From the NCBI GenBank assembly GCA_026399075.1, contig JAPLRR010000084.1:62001-126000 (forward strand): DNA of 64,000 nt, written 5' to 3'. The stretch's first letter is position 1. Every line of letters starts with the position of its first letter. This document shows positions 1-8,160 of the stretch, in pieces. Position numbers and translations under genes: made by a program. The DNA is from Methylococcales bacterium. Lineage in GTDB: Bacteria > Pseudomonadota > Gammaproteobacteria > Methylococcales > Methylomonadaceae. The notes under the pieces are model-generated. The model saw only the letters and a program-made list of their open reading frames with translations, searched no databases and was not told where the DNA came from.

Positions 1-1608
1 GGGGAGTAGGGTGTCGCGGAGGGTGGTTAGGGTGTGGGCTTGATGCTCAATAACTTTTATTTTTTGAAAAAAAATCGAAACTTGATTTTGAAAAACAGCA
101 AATACCTCTAGCGAAGGCACAACGATCGGTATGTTCTTAACGGTTTTTGAATTTACCGCATCTGCAATTGAAGAAGTGCTACTTAAAGTTGAATAATCAA
201 AATGCTTCAAATGAAGATAGATAAATTCAGTTGATAAGATTGCCTGTTCATCTAGTTTAAAATGAGCAATCGCCTCGTTTGTTGTCATTTCACCGTCACT
301 TATTGCAACACGACCAATGGTCATTTTAAAACTCAACATAACGGTATTGTCAGGAACGAGTCTAACATTAAAACGTTCGATAGATTCAGCCTTCAAAAAC
401 TCATTAGTTGTTGAAATATATGCACCACAAATCCCCATATCCCGTATAGAAACCCAGCGCACATCATTAGGGTTTTCCGAAAACCAATGCTGTTCTTTTC
501 TTGGTGGTGTTTTACCAATCCCAACTGTCGAAATTTCATCGAGTGTGCTTGCTAGCCACCCCTTCGGCACTAACCCCAATTCCGATTCCTCAAAACTATC
601 AGGAAAAAGCGCGGCGGTGTCTGCATCCATACCTTCCGGCTCGCGGCCTTGCTGTTTGGCGTGTACGGGGTCGAAATCCACAAACCACGATTTGAACAGG
701 GCTTGGGCAATGGCTTCTAGGGTGGCGTTGGTTTCGCGTAGTAGGGCGATGCGGTCGTCAAGGCTGGCTAGAATACCGACAATCCCTAACTGCTCATTAA
801 TGGGGGGAAGTCGTAATCTGATTGCTTTTAAAGAAGTTAATGGTTGCCCAATTCCTGGAGTACCTACCTGTGAAGCGTTTTTTAGCAATTCAAAACGTCC
901 CAAAGAAGACTTGAAAAAATAATAGATAAAAAGCGGGGCCGCTTTAGATGTGTCACAAGAAAGCTTCATCAGACTTGAAGATATAACATATTGTTTTCCA
1001 TCATCTGGAACAATTCCAACCTCACCGATAGAACCTCTATGTGGAAACACAATATCATTAGGCTGTAAATTACTATTGCCGAGTTCTTTAGCTTTATTTT
1101 CTGTGATAAAAACAAATTCCCCAGAAAATTTTCGGCCTTCCATCAGGTTTGTTCCACGTACTACCCGCACACCAATAGGAACATAACAATCGCTCTTCAT
1201 TCGTGATCCAAAAGGGCCAATTGCGATGCTGCCAGGTGTAGATGCCTTAAGCTCATCAATAGAAGTTAATATCCAGTCAGAACCTATCGCTTCTCTTCCT
1301 TCTTTTCCTTTTTGCAGTATTACTTTATTTCGCTCAATAATCTTTCGAAACTCCTCACTAGTCGCTGCCCAGTCCACAATATCAACACGAATGGATAAAT
1401 TTGATTCGTCAAACGCCTCTTTAATAGTTGCCATTGCTGACAAGGATAATGGTTGTAGGGTGATAATAGCCAAATCAAGGTCAGAGTAGGCTTTAGCCGT
1501 CCATTTTACTCGCGAGCCAAATGCCCAAACCGGATAATCTGGTAGATGAATTTTCAAGATATGGCATACCTCATTCCAATCTTGGGCGTTGAGGTCGATT
1601 TTTGGCAT
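1..1608 (-). CDS. hsdS: MNT nucleotidyltransferase domain fused to type I restriction specificity subunit HsdS (3' end outside window)
   Basis: One uninterrupted reading frame of 536 codons runs from ATG at 1608 to base 1, so the C-terminus lies off the left edge. Residues 1 to about 100 form a minimal nucleotidyltransferase: GSR followed by SDLDLAI gives the GS...DxD metal-binding signature (about residues 31-47). From about residue 113 the protein is a standard HsdS with two target-recognition domains. The spacer between them contains the typical INEQLGIVGILASLDDR and FKSWFVDFDPV segments, and the second half ends near LTTLRDTLLP, just short of the usual HsdS end. HsdS gives a type I enzyme its DNA sequence specificity. 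MNT proteins normally stand alone as antitoxins of HEPN proteins, and the HEPN gene lies 14 nt upstream here. I checked the junction codon by codon and saw no stop or frame change. HsdR is not in the window. Confidence 0.88.
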   Translation of the reverse strand, partial: MPKIDLNAQDWNEVCHILKIHLPDYPVWAFGSRVKWTAKAYSDLDLAIITLQPLSLSAMATIKEAFDESNLSIRVDIVDWAATSEEFRKIIERNKVILQKGKEGREAIGSDWILTSIDELKASTPGSIAIGPFGSRMKSDCYVPIGVRVVRGTNLMEGRKFSGEFVFITENKAKELGNSNLQPNDIVFPHRGSIGEVGIVPDDGKQYVISSSLMKLSCDTSKAAPLFIYYFFKSSLGRFELLKNASQVGTPGIGQPLTSLKAIRLRLPPINEQLGIVGILASLDDRIALLRETNATLEAIAQALFKSWFVDFDPVHAKQQGREPEGMDADTAALFPDSFEESELGLVPKGWLASTLDEISTVGIGKTPPRKEQHWFSENPNDVRWVSIRDMGICGAYISTTNEFLKAESIERFNVRLVPDNTVMLSFKMTIGRVAISDGEMTTNEAIAHFKLDEQAILSTEFIYLHLKHFDYSTLSSTSSIADAVNSKTVKNIPIVVPSLEVFAVFQNQVSIFFQKIKVIEHQAHTLTTLRDTLLP

Positions 1609-1622
1609 GTTCGTTTTTAAAT

Positions 1623-2051
1623 TCATTCTTGTTGGCTTTTATCGACCAATTGTTGGTATAAGTATTTCGCCTCTTCTAAAAAATAGGGAGCAATCTCGTA
1701 TACGGCTTCAGCTTTACTGCCATTATAGGTGTGGCTACTATCAGTTCGAGCTTGGCGGTAATTTCTCCATTCTGACCAATCAGAGCGTAGCAAGCCTTTT
1801 TCATTGCCCATACGGATAAGGTTTTGAAATGTGCTTAAATCAATTTCTTCTGGATTGGCCGCTGTTTCTTCGAGATAGCGTTTCAGCATTTTATGGCTCA
1901 GTTCGTAAGTAAATTCAAAGCATTGAATAACTGAATTACGAAACTGTTCAAACAAGTCATCACTGTTTTCTGCCATTTCTGAGGTGGCAAAAGCGATACT
2001 TTTTTCTAATTGGCTAATTGCACTAGAAAGTGGTGAAAAATCAATATTCAT
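1623..2051 (-). CDS. HEPN protein, HI0074 family nucleotidyltransferase partner
   Basis: A 142-residue all-helical protein of the HI0074 family (nucleotidyltransferase substrate-binding type). The near-C-terminal RTDSSH matches the RX4H motif of HEPN ribonucleases, and the FEFTYELSHKMLKRYLE helix is typical of the family. HEPN proteins of MNT-HEPN pairs act as RNase toxins, or as the protein partner modified by the MNT enzyme. The cognate MNT domain starts 14 nt downstream but is fused to HsdS. The gene sits inside a restriction-modification operon, a common defence-island position for this pair. The function is inferred from the family and from the intact motif. Confidence 0.82.
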   Translation of the reverse strand: MNIDFSPLSSAISQLEKSIAFATSEMAENSDDLFEQFRNSVIQCFEFTYELSHKMLKRYLEETAANPEEIDLSTFQNLIRMGNEKGLLRSDWSEWRNYRQARTDSSHTYNGSKAEAVYEIAPYFLEEAKYLYQQLVDKSQQE

Positions 2052-2122
2052 AAAAATTCTCTATTTCATAAAAATGTCGTTATGACGCGTCTATACGAAT
2101 TCAGGATTTCGCCATCCACTGA

Positions 2123-2176
2123 TGCCACAGGTTGTGGCATTTTTAGCGCATGTATTTGTGCCACAGTTTGTGGCAC
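2123..2176. repeat. Twin short palindromes between the DUF1016 and HEPN genes
   Basis: Two copies of the same hairpin, TGCCACA-nnn-TGTGGCA, lie at 2123-2139 and 2159-2175. The second is extended by one G-C pair. They sit just after the stop codon of the DUF1016 gene and before the HEPN gene. They could be a transcript processing or attenuation signal, or a REP-like repeat. No T-run follows them. Confidence 0.6.
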
Positions 2177-2186
2177 TCGGCATGGG

Positions 2187-3239
2187 CTATTCGTCATCGA
2201 TACCCCCCAGTTCGCTGGCCATTTCGGCCTCTATCTCAGCAATGCTGGGCAAGTTGCCAGCCAGGGTTTCCGGCAAGTCGCGCAAGAGCTGGTATTCTGC
2301 CACGCCGATGGGTTTGTCTATACCAGACAACGCATATTGGGCGACTAGGCGGTTTTGCTTTTTGCACAGCAACAGGCCGATGGTGGGCTGGTCGTCTGCG
2401 GCTTTGATTTGTGCATCGACAACGGCGAGGTAAAAATTGAGCTGGCCGATATGTTCAGGTTTAAAGGCGGTGGCCTTAAGTTCAACCACCACATAACATT
2501 TAAGGCGGGTGTGATAAAACAACAAGTCGATGAAAAACTCATCGCCGTCCACTTCCAAGCGAAATTGCCGCCCCACAAAGGCAAAACCTGCGCCCAATTC
2601 CAATAAAAATCGGATAATGTGGCGGATTAGCGCGCTTTCGATTTCGCGTTCCTGCGCATCATCGCCCAAGCCCAGAAAGTCGAACAGATAAGGGTCTTTA
2701 AGGGCTTCTTGTGCCAGCTTGGCATGAGCTGACGGCAGACGCGCGGCGAAGTTGCTGACGGCCGCCCCTTGGCGTTGGCGCAAGCGGTTTTTGATATGCA
2801 CTTCCAATGACGTCCTCGACCAGCCTTGCTGCACGGCTTGCAGGGTGTACCATTCGCGCTCTTCGGTGTCGGTAAGCTTGGTCAGCAGTGTGACAATGTG
2901 GAACCAAGGCAATTGGGCAGCAGGCTGCTGCCCAATTAAACCATCAGGGCATTGTTCGGCAAAAAAGCGCATGTATTTCAGGTTACGGGTAGAAAAACCG
3001 CGCATATCGGGGAAAGCATCCTTCAAGTCGTATGCCAAACGGTCAATAACCTTGCTGCCCCAACCTTGTTCGGCTTGGCGGCTGACTATCTCGCCGCCGA
3101 TTTGCCTATACAGGTTGATGAGCTCGGCATTAACCGCAAAAGCAGCGCGTTGGCGGGCTTGGGTAATTTGGCTTTTTAGCTGGGCCAGCCAGTCAACATA
3201 GCCTGTGGGCAAGCCCAGCGCATTATCCTCAGAACTCAT
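2187..3239 (-). CDS. DUF1016 (YhcG-type) PDDEXK nuclease of a restriction-modification locus
   Basis: A 350-residue protein matching the DUF1016/YhcG family. An N-terminal helical domain (residues about 10-160) precedes a C-terminal PD-(D/E)XK nuclease fold. The active site is visible as FFIDLLFYH (Asp238) and VVVELKA (Glu253, Lys255). Such proteins are very often encoded inside type I restriction-modification operons and are thought to cut DNA, but their role in the complex is not settled. The start overlaps the 3' end of hsdM by 11 nt, so the two are translationally coupled. Length and motifs look intact. Confidence 0.88.
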   Translation of the reverse strand: MSSEDNALGLPTGYVDWLAQLKSQITQARQRAAFAVNAELINLYRQIGGEIVSRQAEQGWGSKVIDRLAYDLKDAFPDMRGFSTRNLKYMRFFAEQCPDGLIGQQPAAQLPWFHIVTLLTKLTDTEEREWYTLQAVQQGWSRTSLEVHIKNRLRQRQGAAVSNFAARLPSAHAKLAQEALKDPYLFDFLGLGDDAQEREIESALIRHIIRFLLELGAGFAFVGRQFRLEVDGDEFFIDLLFYHTRLKCYVVVELKATAFKPEHIGQLNFYLAVVDAQIKAADDQPTIGLLLCKKQNRLVAQYALSGIDKPIGVAEYQLLRDLPETLAGNLPSIAEIEAEMASELGGIDDE

Positions 3240-4830
3240 AACCTAAGCCCCCTAATTTCTGGCGTATCAGTTGATCTAATTCCGCGCCCTTGGCCATTTG
3301 CTCGCCCAGTTTTTCGGTGAGTTTTTGCATTTTGTCGGCAAAGGCTTCGTCATCGTCTGCCACCGCTTCTGCGCCGACGTAACGGCCTGGAGTCAGCACA
3401 TGCCCGTGTTCGGCGATTTCTGCCAGGGTGACGCTGCGGCAAAAGCCGGCAATATCTTGGTAATGGTTATTCCCCTCACCCCCAGCCCCTCTCCCACTGG
3501 GCGAGGGGAGTTTTTCACCACGCCATGCGGCAACGGTGTTGGCGATGCGCTCGATCACTTCATCGGTAAATTCGCATTGCACACGGCTAATCATGCTGCC
3601 GAGTTTGCGGGCATCGATAAACAGCACTTCACCTAGTCGGGTGCGTTTTTCTTTGACCAGAAACCATAGGCAAGCGGGGATTTGGGTGTTGAAGAACAGC
3701 TGTCCCGGCAAGGCGATCATGACTTCGACTTTATCGGCATCGACCATCGCGCGGCGGATGTCGCCTTCGCTGTTTTGGCTGGAACTCATCGAACCATTGG
3801 CAAGCACGATGCCTGCGCGGCCTGTGGGTTTGAGGTGGTGGAGCATGTGTTGCAGCCAGGCATAGTTGGCGTTGCCTTGCGGTGGTGTGCCGTACACCCA
3901 GCGCGGGTCGCCTTCCAAACTGCCATGCCACCAGTCGGAGATGTTGAACGGCGGATTGGCAAGGACAAAGTCGGCGCGTAAATCGGGGTGTTGGTCGCGG
4001 ACGAAGGTGTCGGCGGGTTCTTTGCCCAGATTAAAATCAATACCGCGAATGGCAAGGTTCATTGCCGCCAGCCGCCATGTAGTCGGGTTGGCTTCTTGTC
4101 CGTAAATAGAAACATCACCCAGTTTGCCGCCGTGCGCTTCTATGAATCGTTCGGATTGGACAAACATACCGCCTGAGCCGCAGCAAGGGTCATAGACTTG
4201 CCCATGATGCGGGGCAAGTACGGCAACCAGGGTTTTAACAATGGAGGCGGGTGTATAGAACTGCCCACCGCGTTTGCCTTCGGCACTGGCGAACTGGCCC
4301 AAAAAGTATTCGTAGACTTGCCCCAGTAAATCACGGGCGTGGTTTTTGGCGGTGTCGGCGGATTCTCCAAAACCGATTTGCGAGACCAGATCAACCAGTT
4401 CACCGAGTTTGCCATCAGGCAATTGCACCCGTGCATAGCGTTTGTCGAGTATGCCTTTTAGTTTGGGGTTTTCGTTTTCAATCAGCGACAAGGCATCATC
4501 GATGCGTTTGCCAATGTCGGCCTGTTTGGCTTGGGCGCGTAGGCTTTCCCAGCGGGCGGCCTCGGGCACCCAGAACACGTTGACTGCTTTGTAATAGTCG
4601 CGGTCTTCAAGTTCGGCATTGATCAGTTCTGGGTCGGCATCGTCCAGATAATAGTCGTCCGCACTGTCGGCAAGTTTGCGCGTGAGTTCGGCGCGGCGGG
4701 TTTGGAAGGTGTCGGAGATGTATTTGACGAAGATCAGGCCAAGGACGATGTGTTTGTATTCGGCAGCGTCCATATTGGCGCGGAGTTTGTCGGCGGTCGC
4801 CCACAGGGTTTTCTTGATGTCTTCGATCAT
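3229..4830 (-). CDS. hsdM: Type I restriction-modification DNA adenine methyltransferase subunit HsdM
   Basis: A 533-residue N6-adenine methyltransferase. An N-terminal HsdM helical domain (residues 1-150) is followed by [10 protein letters not shown] (about 190), the S-adenosylmethionine site [12 protein letters not shown] (about 214) and the catalytic NPPFNISDW (about 292). It methylates host DNA in complex with HsdS and provides the core of the restriction complex. It is the first gene of the minus-strand operon. About residues 440-455 contain a foreign-looking insert, [11 protein letters not shown], encoded by a palindromic repeat that keeps the frame open. It lies between the catalytic domain and the C-terminal helical part, so activity may be preserved. 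Confidence 0.93.
   Translation of the reverse strand: MIEDIKKTLWATADKLRANMDAAEYKHIVLGLIFVKYISDTFQTRRAELTRKLADSADDYYLDDADPELINAELEDRDYYKAVNVFWVPEAARWESLRAQAKQADIGKRIDDALSLIENENPKLKGILDKRYARVQLPDGKLGELVDLVSQIGFGESADTAKNHARDLLGQVYEYFLGQFASAEGKRGGQFYTPASIVKTLVAVLAPHHGQVYDPCCGSGGMFVQSERFIEAHGGKLGDVSIYGQEANPTTWRLAAMNLAIRGIDFNLGKEPADTFVRDQHPDLRADFVLANPPFNISDWWHGSLEGDPRWVYGTPPQGNANYAWLQHMLHHLKPTGRAGIVLANGSMSSSQNSEGDIRRAMVDADKVEVMIALPGQLFFNTQIPACLWFLVKEKRTRLGEVLFIDARKLGSMISRVQCEFTDEVIERIANTVAAWRGEKLPSPSGRGAGGEGNNHYQDIAGFCRSVTLAEIAEHGHVLTPGRYVGAEAVADDDEAFADKMQKLTEKLGEQMAKGAELDQLIRQKLGGLGYEF
3472..3510. repeat. In-frame palindromic (REP-like) element inside hsdM
   Basis: A GC-rich segment with inverted ends, CCCCTC (3472-3477) and GAGGGG (3503-3508). 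It encodes [12 protein letters not shown] in the hsdM frame. This peptide and the underlying 'CCCCTCACCCCCAGCCCCTC' type sequence recur in unrelated proteobacterial genes as a mobile intergenic repeat. Here it has entered a coding region without breaking it. Confidence 0.7.
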
Positions 4831-4917
4831 GCGTTATGTGCTAAAAAGGTTGGCTTTCTTTAAAGCCGTATAATATATCACTTCGTCAGATTCGGCTGGG
4901 AAAACGGGCGTAGGGGG

Positions 4918-5010
4918 TTATTTATTAGGTAGCGCATCACGCAGTAGAGCCTGACCAATGCCCCGATTGTGGTAACGCTTATCAACGGCGAGTCGGGTGA
5001 AGTTGAAAAA
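4918..5010 (-). pseudogene. C-terminal fragment of a GNAT acetyltransferase
   Basis: The minus strand encodes FTRLAVDKRYHNRGIGQALL followed by RDALPNK and a stop at 4918. This is the acetyl-CoA binding region (RxxGIGxxLL) of GNAT toxins of the TacT type. The sequence upstream of 5010 no longer matches the family, and no start is present. It is a short relic, probably of a DUF1778-GNAT toxin-antitoxin pair. Confidence 0.6.
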
Positions 5011-5051
5011 ACAGACTACCGACTTGTTTAAAAGCTTGGCAACATTGGGGT

Positions 5052-5450
5052 ATGAACAATAAATTGACTGACCGATCAACCCCGCAAAATTCATCTACAT
5101 TGGGTTTTACAGCAATCACACCTATAATGTACCTATACAATCTTCCTATGAGAAAATCCCATGAAAACAGTGAATGTCAGTGGGAAGCATTGCGTATGGC
5201 GCAGGACGATTTGGTATTGGTGATGAACAGAAACGAACCGGACGCTTTAATGATAGGGCATAAATCATCCAACATTATTGGCATGCCTGGTGTGCGTAAA
5301 GCATTGGCACGTTCTGCCAAACTTGCCGACATGTTCTTGGCCAACTTTATTGCCCATGTCTCGCGTTTAGGTATTTCTGTCATCAATCAATCGGCTGAAG
5401 AAGTGCAGCAGGATATGGATACCCTGGATCAATGGTTGAAAGAGGCATAA
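5052..5450 (+). CDS. Degenerate UPF0175-like antitoxin
   Basis: A 132-residue frame. Only the C-terminal ~45 residues look familiar: AKLADMFLANFIAHVSRLGI and then EEVQQDMDTLDQWL match the end of UPF0175 antitoxins (AAELAGMSxxxF, then a GI-V block and an acidic tail). The first ~80 residues do not match the family and may be out of the ancestral frame. ATG at 5148 is an alternative start. It lies 6 nt upstream of a broken PIN toxin remnant, which is the expected partner (UPF0175-DUF3368 order). Probably a decaying toxin-antitoxin locus. Confidence 0.5.
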   Translation: MNNKLTDRSTPQNSSTLGFTAITPIMYLYNLPMRKSHENSECQWEALRMAQDDLVLVMNRNEPDALMIGHKSSNIIGMPGVRKALARSAKLADMFLANFIAHVSRLGISVINQSAEEVQQDMDTLDQWLKEA

Positions 5451-5456
5451 CACCGC

Positions 5457-5730
5457 ATGGATCGGATTGTTGTTATTGATGCCAGTCCAGTGATCGGACT
5501 GGCTACCTGATATTTTTGGTACGGTTTTTATGCCCGAAACTGTAAAACAAGAAGTGTTGCCAGATAAAGCTCTGCGTGGTGAAAAAGCTATCGCTGACGC
5601 TCTCGACGCCAGTTGGATAAAGGTCTGGCCTGAGGCGATAGAACCTCGCTTAGAAATTGATCTGGACGCCGGTGATTTTCGTATTTCAGCGGCAGTTTTC
5701 AATCAGGTATTGATTAGTGTGTATGAATAG
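5457..5730 (+). pseudogene. Frameshifted and truncated PIN-domain (DUF3368) toxin
   Basis: ATG at 5457 begins MDRIVVIDASPVIGLAT and then stops. The first Asp of the PIN active site lies in VIDASP. The downstream frame resumes as PDIFGTVFMPETVKQEV and continues to a stop at 5730 through EAIEPRLEIDLDAGDF. DUF3368 proteins are about 160 residues long with a PIN RNase fold. Here the segment between strand 1 and the VPE-V-EV motif is shortened and frameshifted, and the C-terminal acidic residues are missing. The toxin is inactive as written. Confidence 0.7.
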
Positions 5731-5855
5731 ATTTAACCCCGTGACTTCCAATAGTATTTACAGCGTAAATTAGGGGATTCGGTTTCACCCAATGGGTGAG
5801 GATTTTTTAGCATAATGACCTTCTTACCGCTTATTTTCAGATACTTGGAAGCAAT

Positions 5856-6503
5856 TTGCACAATTTAACTGCTCATTTTAGGATGAAACGCTATCTCGCC
5901 TGTAGCGAATACATCGACTGGAAACATCCTTTGGTGCTTGCCAAGGCAGCGGAGCTTGCTGAAGGTTGTCTTAGCGATGAACTGATAGCGAAACGTTGCT
6001 TTGGGTTCGTCCGCGATGCCATCAAGCACAGTTGGGATTTCCGGATGAATCCAGTTACCTGTAAGGCATCAGACGTATTACAGCATGGTACTGGGTATTG
6101 TTATGCAAAAGCGCATTTATTGGCGGCCTTGTTACGGGCAAATGGCATTCCAGCAGGGCTTTGCTATCAACGCTTAACTGTAGAAACAGACGGCCCACCG
6201 TATTGTCTGCATGGCTTGAATGCCGTCTACCTGCAAAAACATGGTTGGTATCGCATTGATGCCAGGGGCAATAAACAAGGCGTAAACGCCGGATTTACAC
6301 CACCCACCGAACAACTGGCATTTGCCATCGTTGATGCGCATGAACAAGACCTTCCTGGAATTTATGCCCAGCCTTTGCCCATTATCACCGACACTTTAAC
6401 CCGCTATTCGACATTTGAAGAGGTCTACCGGAATTTGCCGGATAAGGGTGTGATGCCAATAAACAAACCCTCCAACAGCCACCAAGCTATCGAAAATAAG
6501 TAA
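5856..6503 (+). CDS. Transglutaminase-like cysteine peptidase domain protein
   Basis: About 206-215 residues with a transglutaminase-like fold. The catalytic triad is visible: Cys82 in GTGYCYAKAHLL, His119 in YCLHGLNAVY and Asp135 in WYRIDARGN. Such bacterial proteins are usually cysteine proteases or amide-cleaving enzymes. TTG at 5856 has a weak GGAA 6 nt upstream; ATG at 5883 is the alternative start. No signal peptide is evident, so it is probably cytoplasmic. It stands alone between the decayed toxin-antitoxin remnants and the broken IS630 element, so context gives no pathway. Confidence 0.8.
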   Translation: MHNLTAHFRMKRYLACSEYIDWKHPLVLAKAAELAEGCLSDELIAKRCFGFVRDAIKHSWDFRMNPVTCKASDVLQHGTGYCYAKAHLLAALLRANGIPAGLCYQRLTVETDGPPYCLHGLNAVYLQKHGWYRIDARGNKQGVNAGFTPPTEQLAFAIVDAHEQDLPGIYAQPLPIITDTLTRYSTFEEVYRNLPDKGVMPINKPSNSHQAIENK

Positions 6504-6707
6504 AGCCATTGCTGTAAAACAGTGTCCAGCTTTACCGGGAAATTTGGTTATTTAAGTGTTTTTACAAAATCCGTAATCCAAATTGACTGGAAAAGGTGAC
6601 GCTGTTTTTCACTTCATCGGTTATTTTTGTCTTCATTAACATTACCAACAACACCGGCTGTTGCGATAAAACGCAAAGCATCCTCAGCCAACATATCTAT
6701 TTCCACT

Positions 6708-7607
6708 ATAAGCGCTTAGCAAAAAGTTAACGTGTATTTTGAGCCAAATCCACTTCCGATCTCATCAATGGCTTGCTCCAGTTCGTCGGGAGTAAAGGTT
6801 TTGAAGGGCAGCCATTCATATTTCATTTTGCGCCACAGCAGCTCAATGCGGTTCAGTTCCGGGCTGTACGGCGGCAAAAAATAAAATTTCATGCCTTTGG
6901 CTTGCCCACTTGTTCGATCAAGGCCATCAGGAAACCAAAGAACCAGAGCCCGCTGACGTTTTTCCACAGCTTGGCCAGCGCCAAGTTGCCTGATGATAGC
7001 ATTGCGCCGATGATACTCATCCGCTGCGCACGGTTGGCGGTAACGGCATGGACTTCACCCGTTTTCGTCCAAGCCGATCGGTTCAGTGGTTGTGGTGCAA
7101 ATCCGGCCTCATTCACATAAGCCAACTCAATTTTACCCGCTTCCGATTGTTTGATCAGTCCGTCAATATCGAGTTTGGCCTGCTCAAACCGCTCCTGGTC
7201 GCGTTTTTTTTTAAGCTGTAGCGTGTGCGTTTCCAAACGTAGCCCAGCTGTTTTAACTCAGTCCGCAACGTGCTGGCACTGATCCTGATGCGACACTCCG
7301 TTGCTAAACGGCTGACCAAAGCCCGTGATGTCAAGGCTTCGGCATCGACCCATTCTTTGAGTTGGTTGCGGTGTGCTTCCGTCAGTTTGCTCGGTGCCCC
7401 ACAACGCGGTTGGTCCGGCAAACTGGCCAGCCCGTTTTTTAGCCATCTGCGCCGCCGCTCCCGCCAGTCACTCCCCTTTTTGACAACCGCCAGCAGTTGT
7501 TCCCGTTCACTCGCTCAATTCAATTGGTTTTACGCTCATTACAGCGCGCCCTCTGCTTTTAAAATCCCGCTATTTTAATGCATGGCGATTTGTTGTGGAA
7601 CGCTTAT
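6708..7607 (-). mobile_element. Degenerate IS630-type insertion sequence
   Basis: A transposase pseudogene is bounded by imperfect inverted ends: ATAAGCGCTT near 6708 on the plus strand and ATAAGCGTT (reverse complement) near 7607. IS630-family elements insert at TA, and a TA lies at the left edge. The element is about 0.9 kb. It cannot transpose by itself because the transposase is broken at several points. Confidence 0.6.
6716..7539 (-). pseudogene. IS630-family transposase, multiply frameshifted
   Basis: Minus-strand fragments are in different frames. MSVKPIELSE begins at 7539 and continues after a frameshift as EREQLLAVVKKGSDWRERRR. Helix-turn-helix segments follow (7155-7421: LTEAHRNQLKEWV, ISASTLRTELKQLGYVWKR). 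Then comes the catalytic start (6889-7236: AYVNEAGFAPQPLNRSAW) and finally FLPPYSPELNRIELLWRKMK (6716-6967). The central DNASIH-type segment is missing between 6960 and 6890, so a catalytic Asp has been lost along with the frame. Confidence 0.85.
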
Positions 7608-7757
7608 GGGCAGTATCTTTGGCCAATATTGCCGTCAATTGACGGACTCTTTCGGAAAAGCACATCTGCTTGAAAGTTTAGCGATCATCTTAATAGTTTA
7701 CGTAAACCCCCGGATCAAAAAAACCGTCTTACAAACTTATAATCACAGGACACTACT

Positions 7758-7964
7758 ATGAAAACTACAGAAATTATAGCAATTGGTTTGGTTACTTTGG
7801 CGTTATTGGCTGGTTGCAATACAGAAAAGGAATCCACATCTACCTTTACCACCACTAAAAGTGTAACAACACCCGCTCCAGCTCCGGTTCCGGAACCTGC
7901 ACCATCGACAACGAAAACCCAAGAATCCACGACAACCACAACAACGGATACAAAAGGCAAATAA
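7758..7964 (+). CDS. Small Thr/Pro-rich lipoprotein
   Basis: A 68-residue predicted lipoprotein. A hydrophobic signal (residues 4-19) ends in the lipobox LLAGC with Cys20. The mature part is low-complexity: Thr-rich, with APAPVPEPAP, and a lysine end. AGGA lies 8 nt upstream of the ATG. It has no recognised family. Features of this kind suggest a small envelope-anchored, possibly stress-related protein. A strong hairpin follows the stop. Confidence 0.75.
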   Translation: MKTTEIIAIGLVTLALLAGCNTEKESTSTFTTTKSVTTPAPAPVPEPAPSTTKTQESTTTTTTDTKGK

Positions 7965-7976
7965 GTAACAGTTTGC

Positions 7977-8007
7977 CAGTTCCCAATCACCTCATGATTG
8001 GGAACTG
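7977..8007 (+). terminator. Perfect 13-bp hairpin after the lipoprotein gene
   Basis: CAGTTCCCAATCA (7977-7989) pairs perfectly with TGATTGGGAACTG (7995-8007) around a 5-nt loop. It lies 12 nt after the lipoprotein stop and before the convergent efflux operon end. No T-run follows, so termination could be bidirectional and hairpin-driven. A second hairpin, AGCTGAAA/TTTCAGCT, lies at 8035-8059. Confidence 0.5.
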
Positions 8008-8160
8008 CTCTAGCCTTCAGCAATGTAGCGCTAGAGCTGAAAGGTAAACGGTTTCAGCTAATCAACGCTGGGATGGGTTTAAAACCCTCAGAAATAGGTT
8101 CTCACAGCATTGGCCTGGATCGCATAATGGCTATCAAGTTAAGCGGAAAGTCATTCTGAC

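Noticed and set aside
317-1489. Plus-strand open frames across the first 1.5 kb
   Set aside because: They are shadows of the minus-strand MNT-HsdS gene, whose motifs and continuous frame are clear.
4851-4874. Sigma-70 promoter with TATAAT at 4869
   Set aside because: It points away from hsdM and has no correctly spaced -35 box or downstream intact gene.
7715-8023. 102-codon minus-strand frame over the small lipoprotein
   Set aside because: It is antisense to a gene with a good lipobox and ribosome-binding site. Its Val-rich run is the complement of the Thr-rich repeat.
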